Below are positions 8,080-15,987 of a stretch of DNA of 64,000 nt, one piece after another. The stretch is from positions 248,001 to 312,000 of the forward strand of contig CAYQJS010000001.1 of assembly GCA_964417895.1 (NCBI GenBank). Direction: 5' to 3'. Source of the stretch: CAYQJS01 sp964417895. GTDB lineage: Bacteria > Chloroflexota > UBA6077 > SHYK01. Position 1 is the stretch's first letter, and each line of letters starts with the position of its first letter. The notes beneath the pieces were generated by a model. It ran no database searches. It was not told the DNA's origin and was given only the letters and a program-made list of their open reading frames with translations. Made by a program: the position numbers and the translations under genes.

Positions 8080-9189
8080 GTGTTGCTGATCGACAATCTG
8101 ACGGTGGAGCAGACGCTCTCCATGGACGAGTGCATCGGGGTCCAGGAGCAAGCGTTCCTGGGACTGCGCACCGGCGCGTCAGTCCACCGCCCGCGCATCG
8201 ACATGTACGTCCCCTGCGACCGGGAGGATGGCTACTGGCGATGGGGCACGATGGAGGGGGCGAGTGCAGACCTCGGCGTCTTCGCTATCCGCATGAAGTC
8301 GGACGTCGTCACATGGCCTCGGCACGAGGACGGCACCTGGACCGAAGAGAAGTACTGCGTGGAGCCAGGGACCTATTGCGGCCTGGTCATGCTGTTCAGC
8401 ACTCGCAACGGCAAGCCGTTGGCCATCATCAACGATGGTCACCTGCAGCACATGCGGGTGGGCGGCGGCGCTGGCCTGGGTGCGAAGTATCTGGCGCGAG
8501 AAGACGCGCATGTGGTTGGTATGATCGGGTCTGGCGGCATGGCGCGCACCTATCTGCAGGCTTTCACGTGTGTGCGGGACATCCGCAAGGTGCGGGTGTA
8601 CAGCCCGACGCAGGCCCATCGAGAAGCGTACGCGAAGGAGATGAGCGCAAAGCTGGACGTTGACGTTGAGCCGGTCGCAAGCGCAGAAGAGGCCGTGCGA
8701 GGCGCGGACATTGTGTCTACCTGCACCGACAGCAATCTGCCGGTCCTCGAAGCGGAATGGCTGGAGCCGGGGATGCACGTCACGAACCTCGGTGGCGCCG
8801 AGCTGCCCCAGGGCGCGTACGCCCGGGCGGACCTCATCGTCCGCCAGGGCCTGACCGGCCTGCCGGTGCCAGAAGGAGACGCGCGCATCCAGGCGGGCCG
8901 GGGGCATAGCCCGGCCGCGTACATCGCCGGTACCGAGGAGGAGATGAAGCGCCTGCCGCCGGCGATGGGGGAGCAGGTCTTCCACGCCGTGGGCTACCCC
9001 AGCTTCGTCGAGCTGGCCAGTGGCGAGGTCAAACGGGCCTCGCCCGACCAGATCACCATTTACCTGAATGTCGGGAACCAGGGCCTCCAGTTCGCGGCGG
9101 TGGGTTCGCTCGTCTACCGCAAATGTCGGGAGCAGGAGCTGGGCCGTCCGCTGCCCACCGAGTGGTTCCTGCAAGATATCCGGGACTAG
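8080..9189 (+). CDS. Ornithine cyclodeaminase / mu-crystallin family protein
   Basis: A 369-residue NAD(P)-binding protein of the ornithine cyclodeaminase/mu-crystallin fold. The Rossmann motif GSGGMA (residues 150-155) sits in VVGMIGSGGMARTYLQAF, the N-terminal substrate-side Lys is in IRMKSDV (Lys73) and Arg is in HMRVGGG (about 126). Family members are cyclodeaminases, alanine or imine dehydrogenases, or ketimine reductases, and the substrate is undetermined. The start is GTG with AAAGGAG about seven bases upstream. It is followed after 14 bases by an SDR gene, suggesting a two-gene redox operon. Confidence 0.9.
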   Translation: MLLIDNLTVEQTLSMDECIGVQEQAFLGLRTGASVHRPRIDMYVPCDREDGYWRWGTMEGASADLGVFAIRMKSDVVTWPRHEDGTWTEEKYCVEPGTYCGLVMLFSTRNGKPLAIINDGHLQHMRVGGGAGLGAKYLAREDAHVVGMIGSGGMARTYLQAFTCVRDIRKVRVYSPTQAHREAYAKEMSAKLDVDVEPVASAEEAVRGADIVSTCTDSNLPVLEAEWLEPGMHVTNLGGAELPQGAYARADLIVRQGLTGLPVPEGDARIQAGRGHSPAAYIAGTEEEMKRLPPAMGEQVFHAVGYPSFVELASGEVKRASPDQITIYLNVGNQGLQFAAVGSLVYRKCREQELGRPLPTEWFLQDIRD

Positions 9190-9203
9190 GGGAGGCTGCG
9201 CCC

Positions 9204-10001
9204 ATGGCGAACTTTGACCTGACCGACCGAATCGCCATCGTCACGGGGGGTTCCCAGGGACTGGGGAAGGCCACGGCCCTGGCCCTCGCCACTGCAGGCG
9301 CTGATGTCGTGGTCGTGGCGCGCAGGCCGGAGGCAGTGACGGTCGGCAGAAGCCGCCCCCACGAGCCGGTCGATCCCGTCATCGAGGAGGTGCGACGCAT
9401 CGGGCGGCGCGCGCTCGGCATCACCGCCGACGTCCGAGACGAAGACCAGGTCCAGGACATGGTCACACACGTCATGGACGCGTTCCGCAGAATCGACATC
9501 CTCGTCAACGTCGTGGGTGGGAGCTGGGGCGAGACGTTCCGCGCGGGACCGTTACTCGAATTGTCAGCACACGACCTCACGGAGGCCTATCGCGTCAACG
9601 TCCTCACCATGTTCCTGTGCAGCACCGCTGTCGTTCCCATCATGAAGCAGCAGGGCAAGGGCGTCATCGTCAACATAGCTTCGAGCGCAGGGCGTGGCGC
9701 CAGCCCGGGTCAGGCGGCGTACGGAGCGGCCAAGGCAGCCGTCATCAACATGAGCATGTCCATGGCGCTGGAATGGGCTCCGGAGGTCCGGGTCAACTCC
9801 ATCGCCATAGGCGGGCTCGAGTCACCCCACCGCCCGATGTGGCTCGATGCGTCACAGCGGGCGGAGACGCCGGCTGCACATCCGGCGATGGGAAGGCTCG
9901 GAACGGCGGAGGAACACGCGGGCACCGTCGTGTGGCTCGCCTCCGACTACGCCGGCTACATCACCGGCGCCGTCATTGACGCTCATGGAGGACGGCGTTA
10001 G
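9204..10001 (+). CDS. Short-chain dehydrogenase/reductase (SDR)
   Basis: A 265-residue classical SDR. The cofactor motif is TGGSQGLG (14-21), the active-site serine is in NIASSAG (160-161), Y173-x3-K177 lies in YGAAK, and the usual C-terminal ASDYAGYITGAVIDAHGG is present. It interconverts an alcohol and a ketone with NAD(P)H, with unknown substrate. GGGGAGG before the ATG at 9204 decides the start against upstream in-frame codons inside the previous gene. It is probably co-transcribed with the mu-crystallin homologue. Confidence 0.93.
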   Translation: MANFDLTDRIAIVTGGSQGLGKATALALATAGADVVVVARRPEAVTVGRSRPHEPVDPVIEEVRRIGRRALGITADVRDEDQVQDMVTHVMDAFRRIDILVNVVGGSWGETFRAGPLLELSAHDLTEAYRVNVLTMFLCSTAVVPIMKQQGKGVIVNIASSAGRGASPGQAAYGAAKAAVINMSMSMALEWAPEVRVNSIAIGGLESPHRPMWLDASQRAETPAAHPAMGRLGTAEEHAGTVVWLASDYAGYITGAVIDAHGGRR

Positions 10002-10025
10002 CGGGTCACTCGCATGGACGTGGGC

Positions 10026-10130
10026 GTTACCCCCTTCCCTAACCCTCACCGCAAGGGGACGGCACCATTTCTCTTCCCCTTCCCCCTCGACGGGGGAGGG
10101 TTGGGTGGGGGTGACCGTGATCCCGACATC
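10026..10130 (-). repeat. GC-rich intergenic palindromic repeat, copy 2 (inverted)
   Basis: The reverse complement of its right half (GATGTCGGGATCACGGTCACC and onward into the CCCTCCCCCGTCGAGGGGG hairpin) matches 3907-3960 almost base for base. It lies between the SDR and second amidohydrolase genes. Opposite orientation to copy 1 and purely intergenic placement suggest a mobile or RNA-level element, not coding DNA. Confidence 0.75.
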
Positions 10131-10232
10131 CATGGGAACGGGCCCACGAGCTCGGTTTTGACGCAGAGGCCAAGTCGGGCCTACAGTTGACTCAGCGCAC
10201 CGGCACGATGCCTTTTTCCGGAGGAGGTCGAG

Positions 10233-11291
10233 ATGGTGGTTGTTGACTCAGACGCCCACGTCGTCGAGACGGAGCACACCTGGGAGTTCATGGACGCGTC
10301 GGATAGCAAGTACCGCCCGCAGATCGTCACGGCAGACGACGGCGCCAAGTACTGGCTCATCGACGGCAAGATCCGCGGGCGCGCCCGCGGGCCCGTCGGC
10401 GCCAGAGGTCTGTCCGACAAGGTGTCGCGGAAGATGGTTACCGACGACGCCAAGCGATTCATGGAAGACATCCCCGGCCGTGTTGCTCACATGGACGAGC
10501 TTGGGATCGACGTCCAGGTGCTCTACCCGACGATGTACATCAGCCGGATGTGCGACGAGCCGGCGACGGAGGTCGCTCTCGCCCGCGGCTACAACCGCTG
10601 GCTGTCGGACATCTGGACGCAGGGCAGGGGCCGGCTGCGCTGGACCTGCATTCTCCCGCTCAGCGCTATGGACGAAGCGATGAAGGAGCTCCACTTCTCC
10701 AGGGAGCACGGCGCCTGCGGCGTGACCATGCGAGGCATCGAGGACGATCGTCTCCTCATTGATCCGTACTTCTTCCCGCTCTACGAGGAAGCCAGCCGGC
10801 TGGACTTGCCCATCACCGTGCACATCGGAAATTCCAACCGCACGTACGATGCAGTCTGGTCCAAAGACGCCGCGGGCGGGACGTTTGGTAGGTTACGAAC
10901 CGTGTCCGTGGCGGCCTGCCACGCGCTCATCACCAACTCCATCCCAGAGATGTTCCCGAAGCTGCGGTTCGGGTTCATCGAGGCAAGCGCCCAGTGGGTG
11001 CCGTATATGATCCACGATCTCCGTCGTCGGTTTGAGACGCGAGGGCGTGAGTTAGCCGCTGAGCCCCTCAAGGCCAACCGCATCTGGGTAACCTGCCAGA
11101 CCGATGACGACCTCCCATACGTGCTGAAGTACGCCGGAGAGGACAACATCGTGGTCGGCACCGACTATGGCCACCAGGACCAGTCCAGCGAGATCGAAGC
11201 GATGCGCGTGATGCGGGAGAAGGGCGACGTCGAGCCGCGGATCATCGACAAGATCCTGGGTGACAACGCCGTGGCCCTCTACGGTCTCTAG
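10233..11291 (+). CDS. Amidohydrolase family 2 metal-dependent hydrolase (paralogue)
   Basis: A 352-residue amidohydrolase-2 protein. The N-terminal metal motif is DSDAH, the barrel His is in ITVHIGNSN, and the C-terminal Asp is in GTDYGHQDQ. It shares long blocks with the protein at 2392 (HVVETE, MDELGIDVQVL, GYNRWLSDIW, YAGEDN), so the two are paralogues of one substrate class. GGAGGAGG precedes the ATG. It ends in a four-base convergent overlap with the VapC-like gene at 11288. Whether it hydrolyses or decarboxylates, and what, is unknown. Confidence 0.9.
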   Translation: MVVVDSDAHVVETEHTWEFMDASDSKYRPQIVTADDGAKYWLIDGKIRGRARGPVGARGLSDKVSRKMVTDDAKRFMEDIPGRVAHMDELGIDVQVLYPTMYISRMCDEPATEVALARGYNRWLSDIWTQGRGRLRWTCILPLSAMDEAMKELHFSREHGACGVTMRGIEDDRLLIDPYFFPLYEEASRLDLPITVHIGNSNRTYDAVWSKDAAGGTFGRLRTVSVAACHALITNSIPEMFPKLRFGFIEASAQWVPYMIHDLRRRFETRGRELAAEPLKANRIWVTCQTDDDLPYVLKYAGEDNIVVGTDYGHQDQSSEIEAMRVMREKGDVEPRIIDKILGDNAVALYGL

Positions 11292-11707
11292 CGCGCCGGT
11301 CGGTCTGCTGCGCCCAGAGGCTGCGCCAGAGCGCCACCCACGTCGAGGATCCGCTGGTCCGCTGTCACGACCACGGCCGATCGTTCCTCGGCCAGCGCGA
11401 CGTAACACGCGTCGTAGGCGGTCAGGCCGCGGCCCGTCCAGCGGGCGACTCGCTCCAGGCTGGGTTCCCGGACTACGAACCCCAGGCGCAAGAGGTCGCT
11501 GGCGAACGCTACGAGCGCCTCGGACTCGACCCTCCAGCGCCTGGCCGCAAGGTTCATTAGTTCGAGGAAAAGGAGCGGCGGGACGATGACCACCAACTGG
11601 CCGGCCGTGTACTCGTCTTGTAATACGCGGGCCGCGGCCACGTCGGGCTCGCCCTCGGCACGGAACCATTTGGCCAGCACGGAGGCATCCAGGACCAGCT
11701 CCCTCAT
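11288..11707 (-). CDS. PIN-domain ribonuclease, VapC-type toxin
   Basis: A 139-residue PIN nuclease starting MRELVLDASVLAKWF. Acidic residues of the Mg site appear in the first strand (LDAS), in LTAYDACYVALA and in VTADQRIL. As a VapC-type toxin it would cleave RNA, often tRNA, when freed from its antitoxin. The ATG shares one base with the antitoxin stop (TGATG), so the two are translationally coupled. An upstream in-frame GTG would overlap the antitoxin and is not needed. Confidence 0.85.
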   Translation of the reverse strand: MRELVLDASVLAKWFRAEGEPDVAAARVLQDEYTAGQLVVIVPPLLFLELMNLAARRWRVESEALVAFASDLLRLGFVVREPSLERVARWTGRGLTAYDACYVALAEERSAVVVTADQRILDVGGALAQPLGAADRPAR

Positions 11708-11952
11708 CACCGGGAGTCCCTCTCCTGGCGAATCCACGCCGTGGAGTCCCCGGAGGCGGACTGCTGCAAGAGCGCCTCGAGGCGGCGTATCGCTTCACGT
11801 GCGTCGGCTGACGCGCCTGGGCCGACGGGCTCCCCGAGGCCCTTGGTCGCTAGCTCGGCGATCAAGGCGCTCCGCGACATGCGGCGCTCGGCGGCCTCCA
11901 AATCCAGCCGTTCCAGCAGCCGCTCATTGAGTGAGATCAGCACCTTCGCCAT
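11707..11952 (-). CDS. Ribbon-helix-helix antitoxin, VapB/CopG type
   Basis: An 81-residue protein. The N-terminal ribbon-helix-helix (MAKVLISLNERLLERLDLEAAERRMSRSALI) dimerises and binds DNA, and the C-terminal tail (about 45-81) would wrap the PIN toxin encoded directly downstream. The one-base TGATG overlap with the toxin gene is typical for such pairs, and expression is probably repressed by the complex itself. A G-rich stretch (GGGGGC) lies before the ATG. Confidence 0.82.
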   Translation of the reverse strand: MAKVLISLNERLLERLDLEAAERRMSRSALIAELATKGLGEPVGPGASADAREAIRRLEALLQQSASGDSTAWIRQERDSR

Positions 11953-12033
11953 TCGTTGCCCCCGAACCCCGAGATATCGGACCGGCGTACGCCGATTATA
12001 TCCGTATATCCCGTTGGATGGGAGGGGGCCGCG

Positions 12034-12474
12034 CTACATCGGAGTCGGCCCGGGTAGAGCGCCGCGGGGAGCCTCCGCGACGCGGAACGGCGCTCGTGCC
12101 CGGTCGTCGCCGTCGATGCGGACGACCGCGGCATAGTGACCGGGCCGCTCGAAGCGCACCCCGACGAAGTTGAACGCGAGGGGGACGACCTGGTCCTCGC
12201 CAGCCGGGATGGTCGGCGGGCGTCCGACGTTCATCTCGACGGTGTGCGGCGCGGGCAGGATCGAGTTGCCGTCGTCGTCCAGCACGTCGACCGTGATTGC
12301 GCGCGGCTGGTTGGTGTCCGCCCACGGGATGCGAAACCGCACGGCGATCGCTAACACCGGGTGTTGAGCCGGGAACGAAGCTGCCTGGATTGTGTCCCAC
12401 CCGCCGCCGTGGATGTAGTGCTTGCCGTTCTCGGCAGCCGCGGCGTCCGCGAGGACCAGGTAATCAACGTCCAT
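12034..12474 (-). CDS. DUF6941 family protein
   Basis: A 146-residue protein of unknown function resembling DUF6941: it starts MDVDYLVLADAAAAENGKHY, has the GGGWDTI segment and ends with a beta-rich region (HYAAVVRIDGDDRARAPFRV). The start lies four bases after the stop of the GNAT gene upstream, so the two form an operon. Longer upstream frames overlap the GNAT gene and are rejected. No catalytic residues or membrane segments are evident. Confidence 0.75.
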   Translation of the reverse strand: MDVDYLVLADAAAAENGKHYIHGGGWDTIQAASFPAQHPVLAIAVRFRIPWADTNQPRAITVDVLDDDGNSILPAPHTVEMNVGRPPTIPAGEDQVVPLAFNFVGVRFERPGHYAAVVRIDGDDRARAPFRVAEAPRGALPGPTPM

Positions 12475-12478
12475 ACTG

Positions 12479-13069
12479 CTATGCCGTCTGTGGCTTGCGC
12501 ACCATCGGACAGATCGGCGGCGATGCGCCAGCCTGGATTGTGCCGAGCGCCTCGAACCCATGCCGCTCATAGAGCGGCTGATTAAGCGGATTCGAGGATT
12601 CGAGATACGCAAGTTGATTGTCGCGATCGCACTGCGCAAGCGAGTGCTGCAGCAGCGCCGAGCCATAGCCCAGGCGCTGCCGAGTCGGCTCCACGCCGAT
12701 GACCGGCAGATACCAGTGCGGCTCGCTCGGATGGTACTCGCCCATCTGCTCGAGGACCGCGAATACCTCCTCTTGATGGCGCTCGGCGACGGTCCGCTGA
12801 AGCACGGCCGAGAGGGCGTCTTCGTCAGGGTGGACGCCCGGCGGGAGCCACAGCGCCGCACCGGCATACCCTTCAACGTAGTAGGCGGTACTATGCTCAA
12901 AGGCTCGACCGGCGAATGCTTTGATGAGCTCCGGGAAAGCGGTCAGGTACTCGTGCGGATCAGAGTACACCCAGCGGAGGGTGGGGTCCGCGCTGAATGC
13001 CAGTACTAGCGCCGCGACGACGCGATCTTCATCCGACGCGGTTGCGGTTCTGATGGATGGTATTGTCAT
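12479..13069 (-). CDS. GNAT family N-acetyltransferase
   Basis: A roughly 196-residue acyltransferase. The acetyl-CoA segment is visible as VIGVEPTRQRLGYGSALLQHSLAQC (motif A, R/Q-x-x-G-x-G/A type), followed by YLESSNPLNQPLYERHGFEALGT (motif B). The start MTIPSIRTATASDEDR has GGAGGAAGAG directly upstream; in-frame codons further out lie before this ribosome site. It acetylates an unknown amine or small molecule. The DUF6941 gene follows four bases later. Confidence 0.87.
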   Translation of the reverse strand: MTIPSIRTATASDEDRVVAALVLAFSADPTLRWVYSDPHEYLTAFPELIKAFAGRAFEHSTAYYVEGYAGAALWLPPGVHPDEDALSAVLQRTVAERHQEEVFAVLEQMGEYHPSEPHWYLPVIGVEPTRQRLGYGSALLQHSLAQCDRDNQLAYLESSNPLNQPLYERHGFEALGTIQAGASPPICPMVRKPQTA

Positions 13070-13093
13070 GGTCTCTTCCTCCATACTCGGCCT

Positions 13094-13305
13094 ATGAAGC
13101 GGTTGCAAATCATGATCGAAAAAGACCTGGACGCTGTTCTCGAACGGCTTGCCGGTGAGCAGCATACCTCGAAAGCGGCGCTCATCAGCAGTTTGTCCGT
13201 CGGGCGGTTACCCCACCGTCTCCGCTCGGCGAGGATCCCATCTTTCTGATGGCAGGGGTTGACGACGCCGATCCGGCGGCCGTAGACGATGTCGTGTACC
13301 GTTGA
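13094..13305 (+). pseudogene. Frameshifted ribbon-helix-helix antitoxin remnant
   Basis: From ATG 13094 the frame reads MKRLQIMIEKDLDAVLERLA and then TSKAALI, a typical antitoxin N-terminus, but hits a stop after a run of odd residues. The neighbouring frame instead continues PLGEDPIFLMAGVDDADPAA and VDDVVYR with a stop at 13303-13305, which is a typical antitoxin C-terminus. The 212-base length is not a multiple of three, so one frameshift near 13190-13200 has broken the gene. It lies directly upstream of a PIN remnant. Its partner function is lost. Confidence 0.7.
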
Positions 13306-13415
13306 TGTTCATCGACGCCACCACCTTCGCTTGCATGCGCTCGCTGCGAGCACGCGACGCGCTGGCCTTCGACGGCGACTTCAGCTCCGCCGGTTTCCAC
13401 GAGCTGCGTCCGTAG
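13305..13415 (+). pseudogene. PIN-domain toxin with large internal deletion
   Basis: An open 36-codon frame starts MFIDATTFA, the usual first strand of a PIN nuclease, and ends RARDALAFDGDFSSAGFHEL, the usual last strand and helix with its acidic residue. The roughly 90 central residues are missing. The ATG overlaps the antitoxin stop as TGATG, the architecture of an intact pair. Frame is preserved across the deletion, but a 36-residue product cannot form a PIN fold. Confidence 0.65.
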
Positions 13416-13489
13416 ATGGCGGGCTTGCGCGCGCTATCATAGGTTGACCTCCTCGCGATCCCCGCAAGTTCCTAACCACAGGGCTGACG

Positions 13490-14629
13490 ATGCTAACGAA
13501 GGAAGAAAACGAGCTCCTGACCCAGACGGGCCCCGGCACGCCGTGCGGCGACTTCATGCGGCGCTACTGGCAGCCGGTTGCCCTGGCCGAGGAACTGCCT
13601 GAGAGTGGGCCGCCCGTGGCCGTGCGGCTCCTCGGCGAGGAGCTCGTGCTCTTCCGAGACGGCCGGGGCCAGATCGGCCTCCTCAGCCGCTGGTGCTCGC
13701 ACCGCGGGACCGACCTGTCCTTTGGCGCGGCCGAGGAGCGAGGCCTGCGGTGCAGCTACCACGGGTGGCTGTACGACGTCGCGGGCCACTGCCTCGAGCA
13801 GCCCCTGGAGCCGCCAGAGAGCACCTTCTGCGAGGAGATCCACCACCGGGCCTACGTCTGCCAGGAGGTCGCGGGGCTGGTCTTCGCTTATCTGGGGCCA
13901 GGGGAAGCTCCACTGATCCCTGCCTACGAGTTTCTCCGAGCGCCGGCCGAGCGGCGGCGGAGCACCAAGTATTTCCTGGAGTGCAACTACCTCCAGGGGA
14001 GCGAGGGCAGCCTCGACCCGATGCAACGGTGGTTCTTCGAGAACGTCTTCGGCCGCGAGGGGGAACCGTCGTATGCGCCGGACGGCTCAGAGCTCGACGT
14101 GAAGCCGGAGGTCACGGACTTCGGCGTCCGCCTCGCCACTGTCCGTGCGGACGCCCCGGGCGGCCCAACCGCGGAAATGCGGAGCTTCATGCTCCCCAGC
14201 CTGTGCGCCATTCCCGCCATCGGCATGGCGGGGTACACCGTGCACTGGCACGTCCCCATCGATGACACGCATCACTGGCGCTACGTCACTACATTCCGAC
14301 GCGACGATCCACTCAGCGATGAGGATGCGACACGCAACGGGATCGAGCCTGTAGAGGAGTATCGCCTTACGAACCTCTGGGACCGGGAGGCGATGCAGCG
14401 CAGCTTCGTCGTCTTCTCCACCGCGATGGCGGTGAGCCAGGGAAGCATCTTCGACCGCACGCAGGAAAACCTGCAGGACAGTGACGTGGGGATCGTCGCT
14501 ATGCGCGACATCGTGCACCGCGGGATCCAGGACGTGCAGGAGGGAGCGGACCCGCCCCACGTCATCCGAGACCCGGAGGCCAACGACTTCCAGCACATCG
14601 TAGTCGGCAAGGTCTCGCCCGATGGCTGA
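13490..14629 (+). CDS. Rieske [2Fe-2S] oxygenase-like protein lacking iron-site histidines
   Basis: A 379-residue protein of the phthalate-dioxygenase-like ring-hydroxylating oxygenase group. The Rieske cluster ligands are all present: C69-x-H71 in RWCSHRG and C88-x2-H91 in CSYHGW. In the catalytic domain the family D-x2-H-x4-H iron site aligns with D176-P-M-Q179 and E184, so both iron His ligands are replaced, while the bridging Asp remains. The C-terminal QENLQDSDVGIVAMR block is conserved. It may bind a different metal, use another chemistry, or only transfer electrons. Its end overlaps the CoA-transferase gene by eight bases. Confidence 0.85.
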   Translation: MLTKEENELLTQTGPGTPCGDFMRRYWQPVALAEELPESGPPVAVRLLGEELVLFRDGRGQIGLLSRWCSHRGTDLSFGAAEERGLRCSYHGWLYDVAGHCLEQPLEPPESTFCEEIHHRAYVCQEVAGLVFAYLGPGEAPLIPAYEFLRAPAERRRSTKYFLECNYLQGSEGSLDPMQRWFFENVFGREGEPSYAPDGSELDVKPEVTDFGVRLATVRADAPGGPTAEMRSFMLPSLCAIPAIGMAGYTVHWHVPIDDTHHWRYVTTFRRDDPLSDEDATRNGIEPVEEYRLTNLWDREAMQRSFVVFSTAMAVSQGSIFDRTQENLQDSDVGIVAMRDIVHRGIQDVQEGADPPHVIRDPEANDFQHIVVGKVSPDG

Positions 14630-15806
14630 GCCCGCCCTGAGCGGGGTGCGCGTCCTGGCGTTCGAGCATGCAGCCGCGGGGCCGTTCGGCACCCACATTC
14701 TCGCCGACATGGGCGCCGAGGTCGTCAAGATCGAAAGGCCTGGCACGGGCGATCTCGTCCGGGGGTGGGACGAAGCGGTGCGCGGCCAGTCATCCAGCTA
14801 CGTCTGGGTGAATCGCGCCAAGCGAAGCATCACCCTCAACGTGAAGAGCGCGTCCGGACGCGCGATCGCGCAGCGGCTGGCCGACCGCTCGGACGTGTTC
14901 CTCACCAACTTTGCGCCAGGCGTCGCGGACGGGGTCGGCCTCGGGTACGAGGAGGTGCACGCCCGCAACCCGCGGCTGATCTATTGCTCCGTAACCGGCT
15001 ACGGCCTGGACGGCCCGTATCGGGACGTCAAGGCGTACGACCTCCTGATCCAGGGCGAATCCGGTGTCCTGGCATCCACGGGCTATCCTGACGCCCCCGC
15101 CAAGGTGAGCCTACCTCTGTGCGACGTGGCGGGCGGGACGTTCGCGGCGCTCGGAATTGCGCTCGCCCTCTACCAGCGGGAGCGCACCGGCGAGGGCCAG
15201 CTCATTGACATCTCGATGTTCGAGGCCACGCTGGCGGGTATGGGCCCCTACTTGCTGCGCTACTGGGGACTGGGCGAGGAGCCGGGCCGGGTCGGCATGC
15301 ACCATCACTACATCGTGCCGTACGGGCCTTTTATGGCGCGTGACGGCCACTACGTGAGCCTGGCCGTGGCCAGCGCCCACGATTGGGAGGCGTTTTGCCG
15401 CATCGTACTGGAGCAACCGGACCTGCTCGAGGACGAGCGTTTCGCGACGGGTCCGGGCCGGCTCCAGCACCGTGGCGAGGTAGAGCACACCGTGGAGCAG
15501 GCGTTTATGGAGCGCGACTCCGAGGCGTGGTTCCGGCGCCTGGAGGCTGCCGGGCTGCCTTACGGGCGGGTGCGGGGCATGGCCGAGGTGCTGGCGCACC
15601 CGCAGGTGGTCGCACGCCGTCTCATCCGCGAGATCGAGTCGCCCGCGGGGCCCATTCCCACGATGGAGTCGCCGTTGCACATGTCCGGGAGCCCGGTGGC
15701 CGAGGGGCCGCTCCCCGCGCTTGGCGCCGATACGGAGGCCGTGCTCGGGGAAGTCGGCTACTCGGACGACGAGATTGCGGCGTTTCGGCGCGAGGGAGCC
15801 ATCTGA
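14622..15806 (+). CDS. CaiB/BaiF family CoA-transferase
   Basis: A 394-residue class III CoA-transferase that moves CoA between carboxylic acids through an aspartyl thioester. The catalytic Asp140 lies in KAYDLLIQGESG. The N-terminal ALSGVRVLAFEHAAAGPFG and GAEVVKIERPGTGD and the C-terminal PQVVARRLIREIE are typical. The ATG lies inside the end of the Rieske gene (eight-base overlap), implying coupled translation and a shared pathway, perhaps activation of an organic acid to its CoA ester. The substrate is unknown. Confidence 0.92.
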   Translation: MAEPALSGVRVLAFEHAAAGPFGTHILADMGAEVVKIERPGTGDLVRGWDEAVRGQSSSYVWVNRAKRSITLNVKSASGRAIAQRLADRSDVFLTNFAPGVADGVGLGYEEVHARNPRLIYCSVTGYGLDGPYRDVKAYDLLIQGESGVLASTGYPDAPAKVSLPLCDVAGGTFAALGIALALYQRERTGEGQLIDISMFEATLAGMGPYLLRYWGLGEEPGRVGMHHHYIVPYGPFMARDGHYVSLAVASAHDWEAFCRIVLEQPDLLEDERFATGPGRLQHRGEVEHTVEQAFMERDSEAWFRRLEAAGLPYGRVRGMAEVLAHPQVVARRLIREIESPAGPIPTMESPLHMSGSPVAEGPLPALGADTEAVLGEVGYSDDEIAAFRREGAI

Positions 15807-15870
15807 TTGTGGATTGCTGATTGCGGATTGCGGAATGGGAGGCGGCGCGTGCTCTCGCCAACCACCCGAT

Positions 15871-15969
15871 GTCATGCTGAGCGGAGCGAAGCATCTGAAG
15901 GCGGGTACTGGTGGGTAGGCACAGGGCGATACCCGGCTTCAGATTCTTCGCCTGACAGCTCAGAATGAC
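15871..15969 (+). repeat. GTCAT-type intergenic palindrome, copy 1
   Basis: The gap 15807-15987 holds this imperfect palindrome, bounded by GTCATGCTGAGC and GCTCAGAATGAC. Inner inverted arms GCGGGTA/TACCCGGC and CTGAAG/CTTCAG are visible. Just before it is ATTGCGGATTGCGGAAT, also seen near 37780. Related elements lie at 18527 and 38351. Confidence 0.7.
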
Positions 15970-15987
15970 ACGACAAGGAGGAACGCC

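Noticed and set aside
12475..12900. Longer frame for the DUF6941 protein
   Set aside because: The extra part is antisense-free but overlaps the GNAT gene on the same strand in another frame, and family members start at MDVDYLVLADA.
13185..13400. 71-codon minus-strand ORF in the 13.1-13.5 kb gap
   Set aside because: It is antisense to the recognisable antitoxin and PIN remnants, which explain the stretch better.
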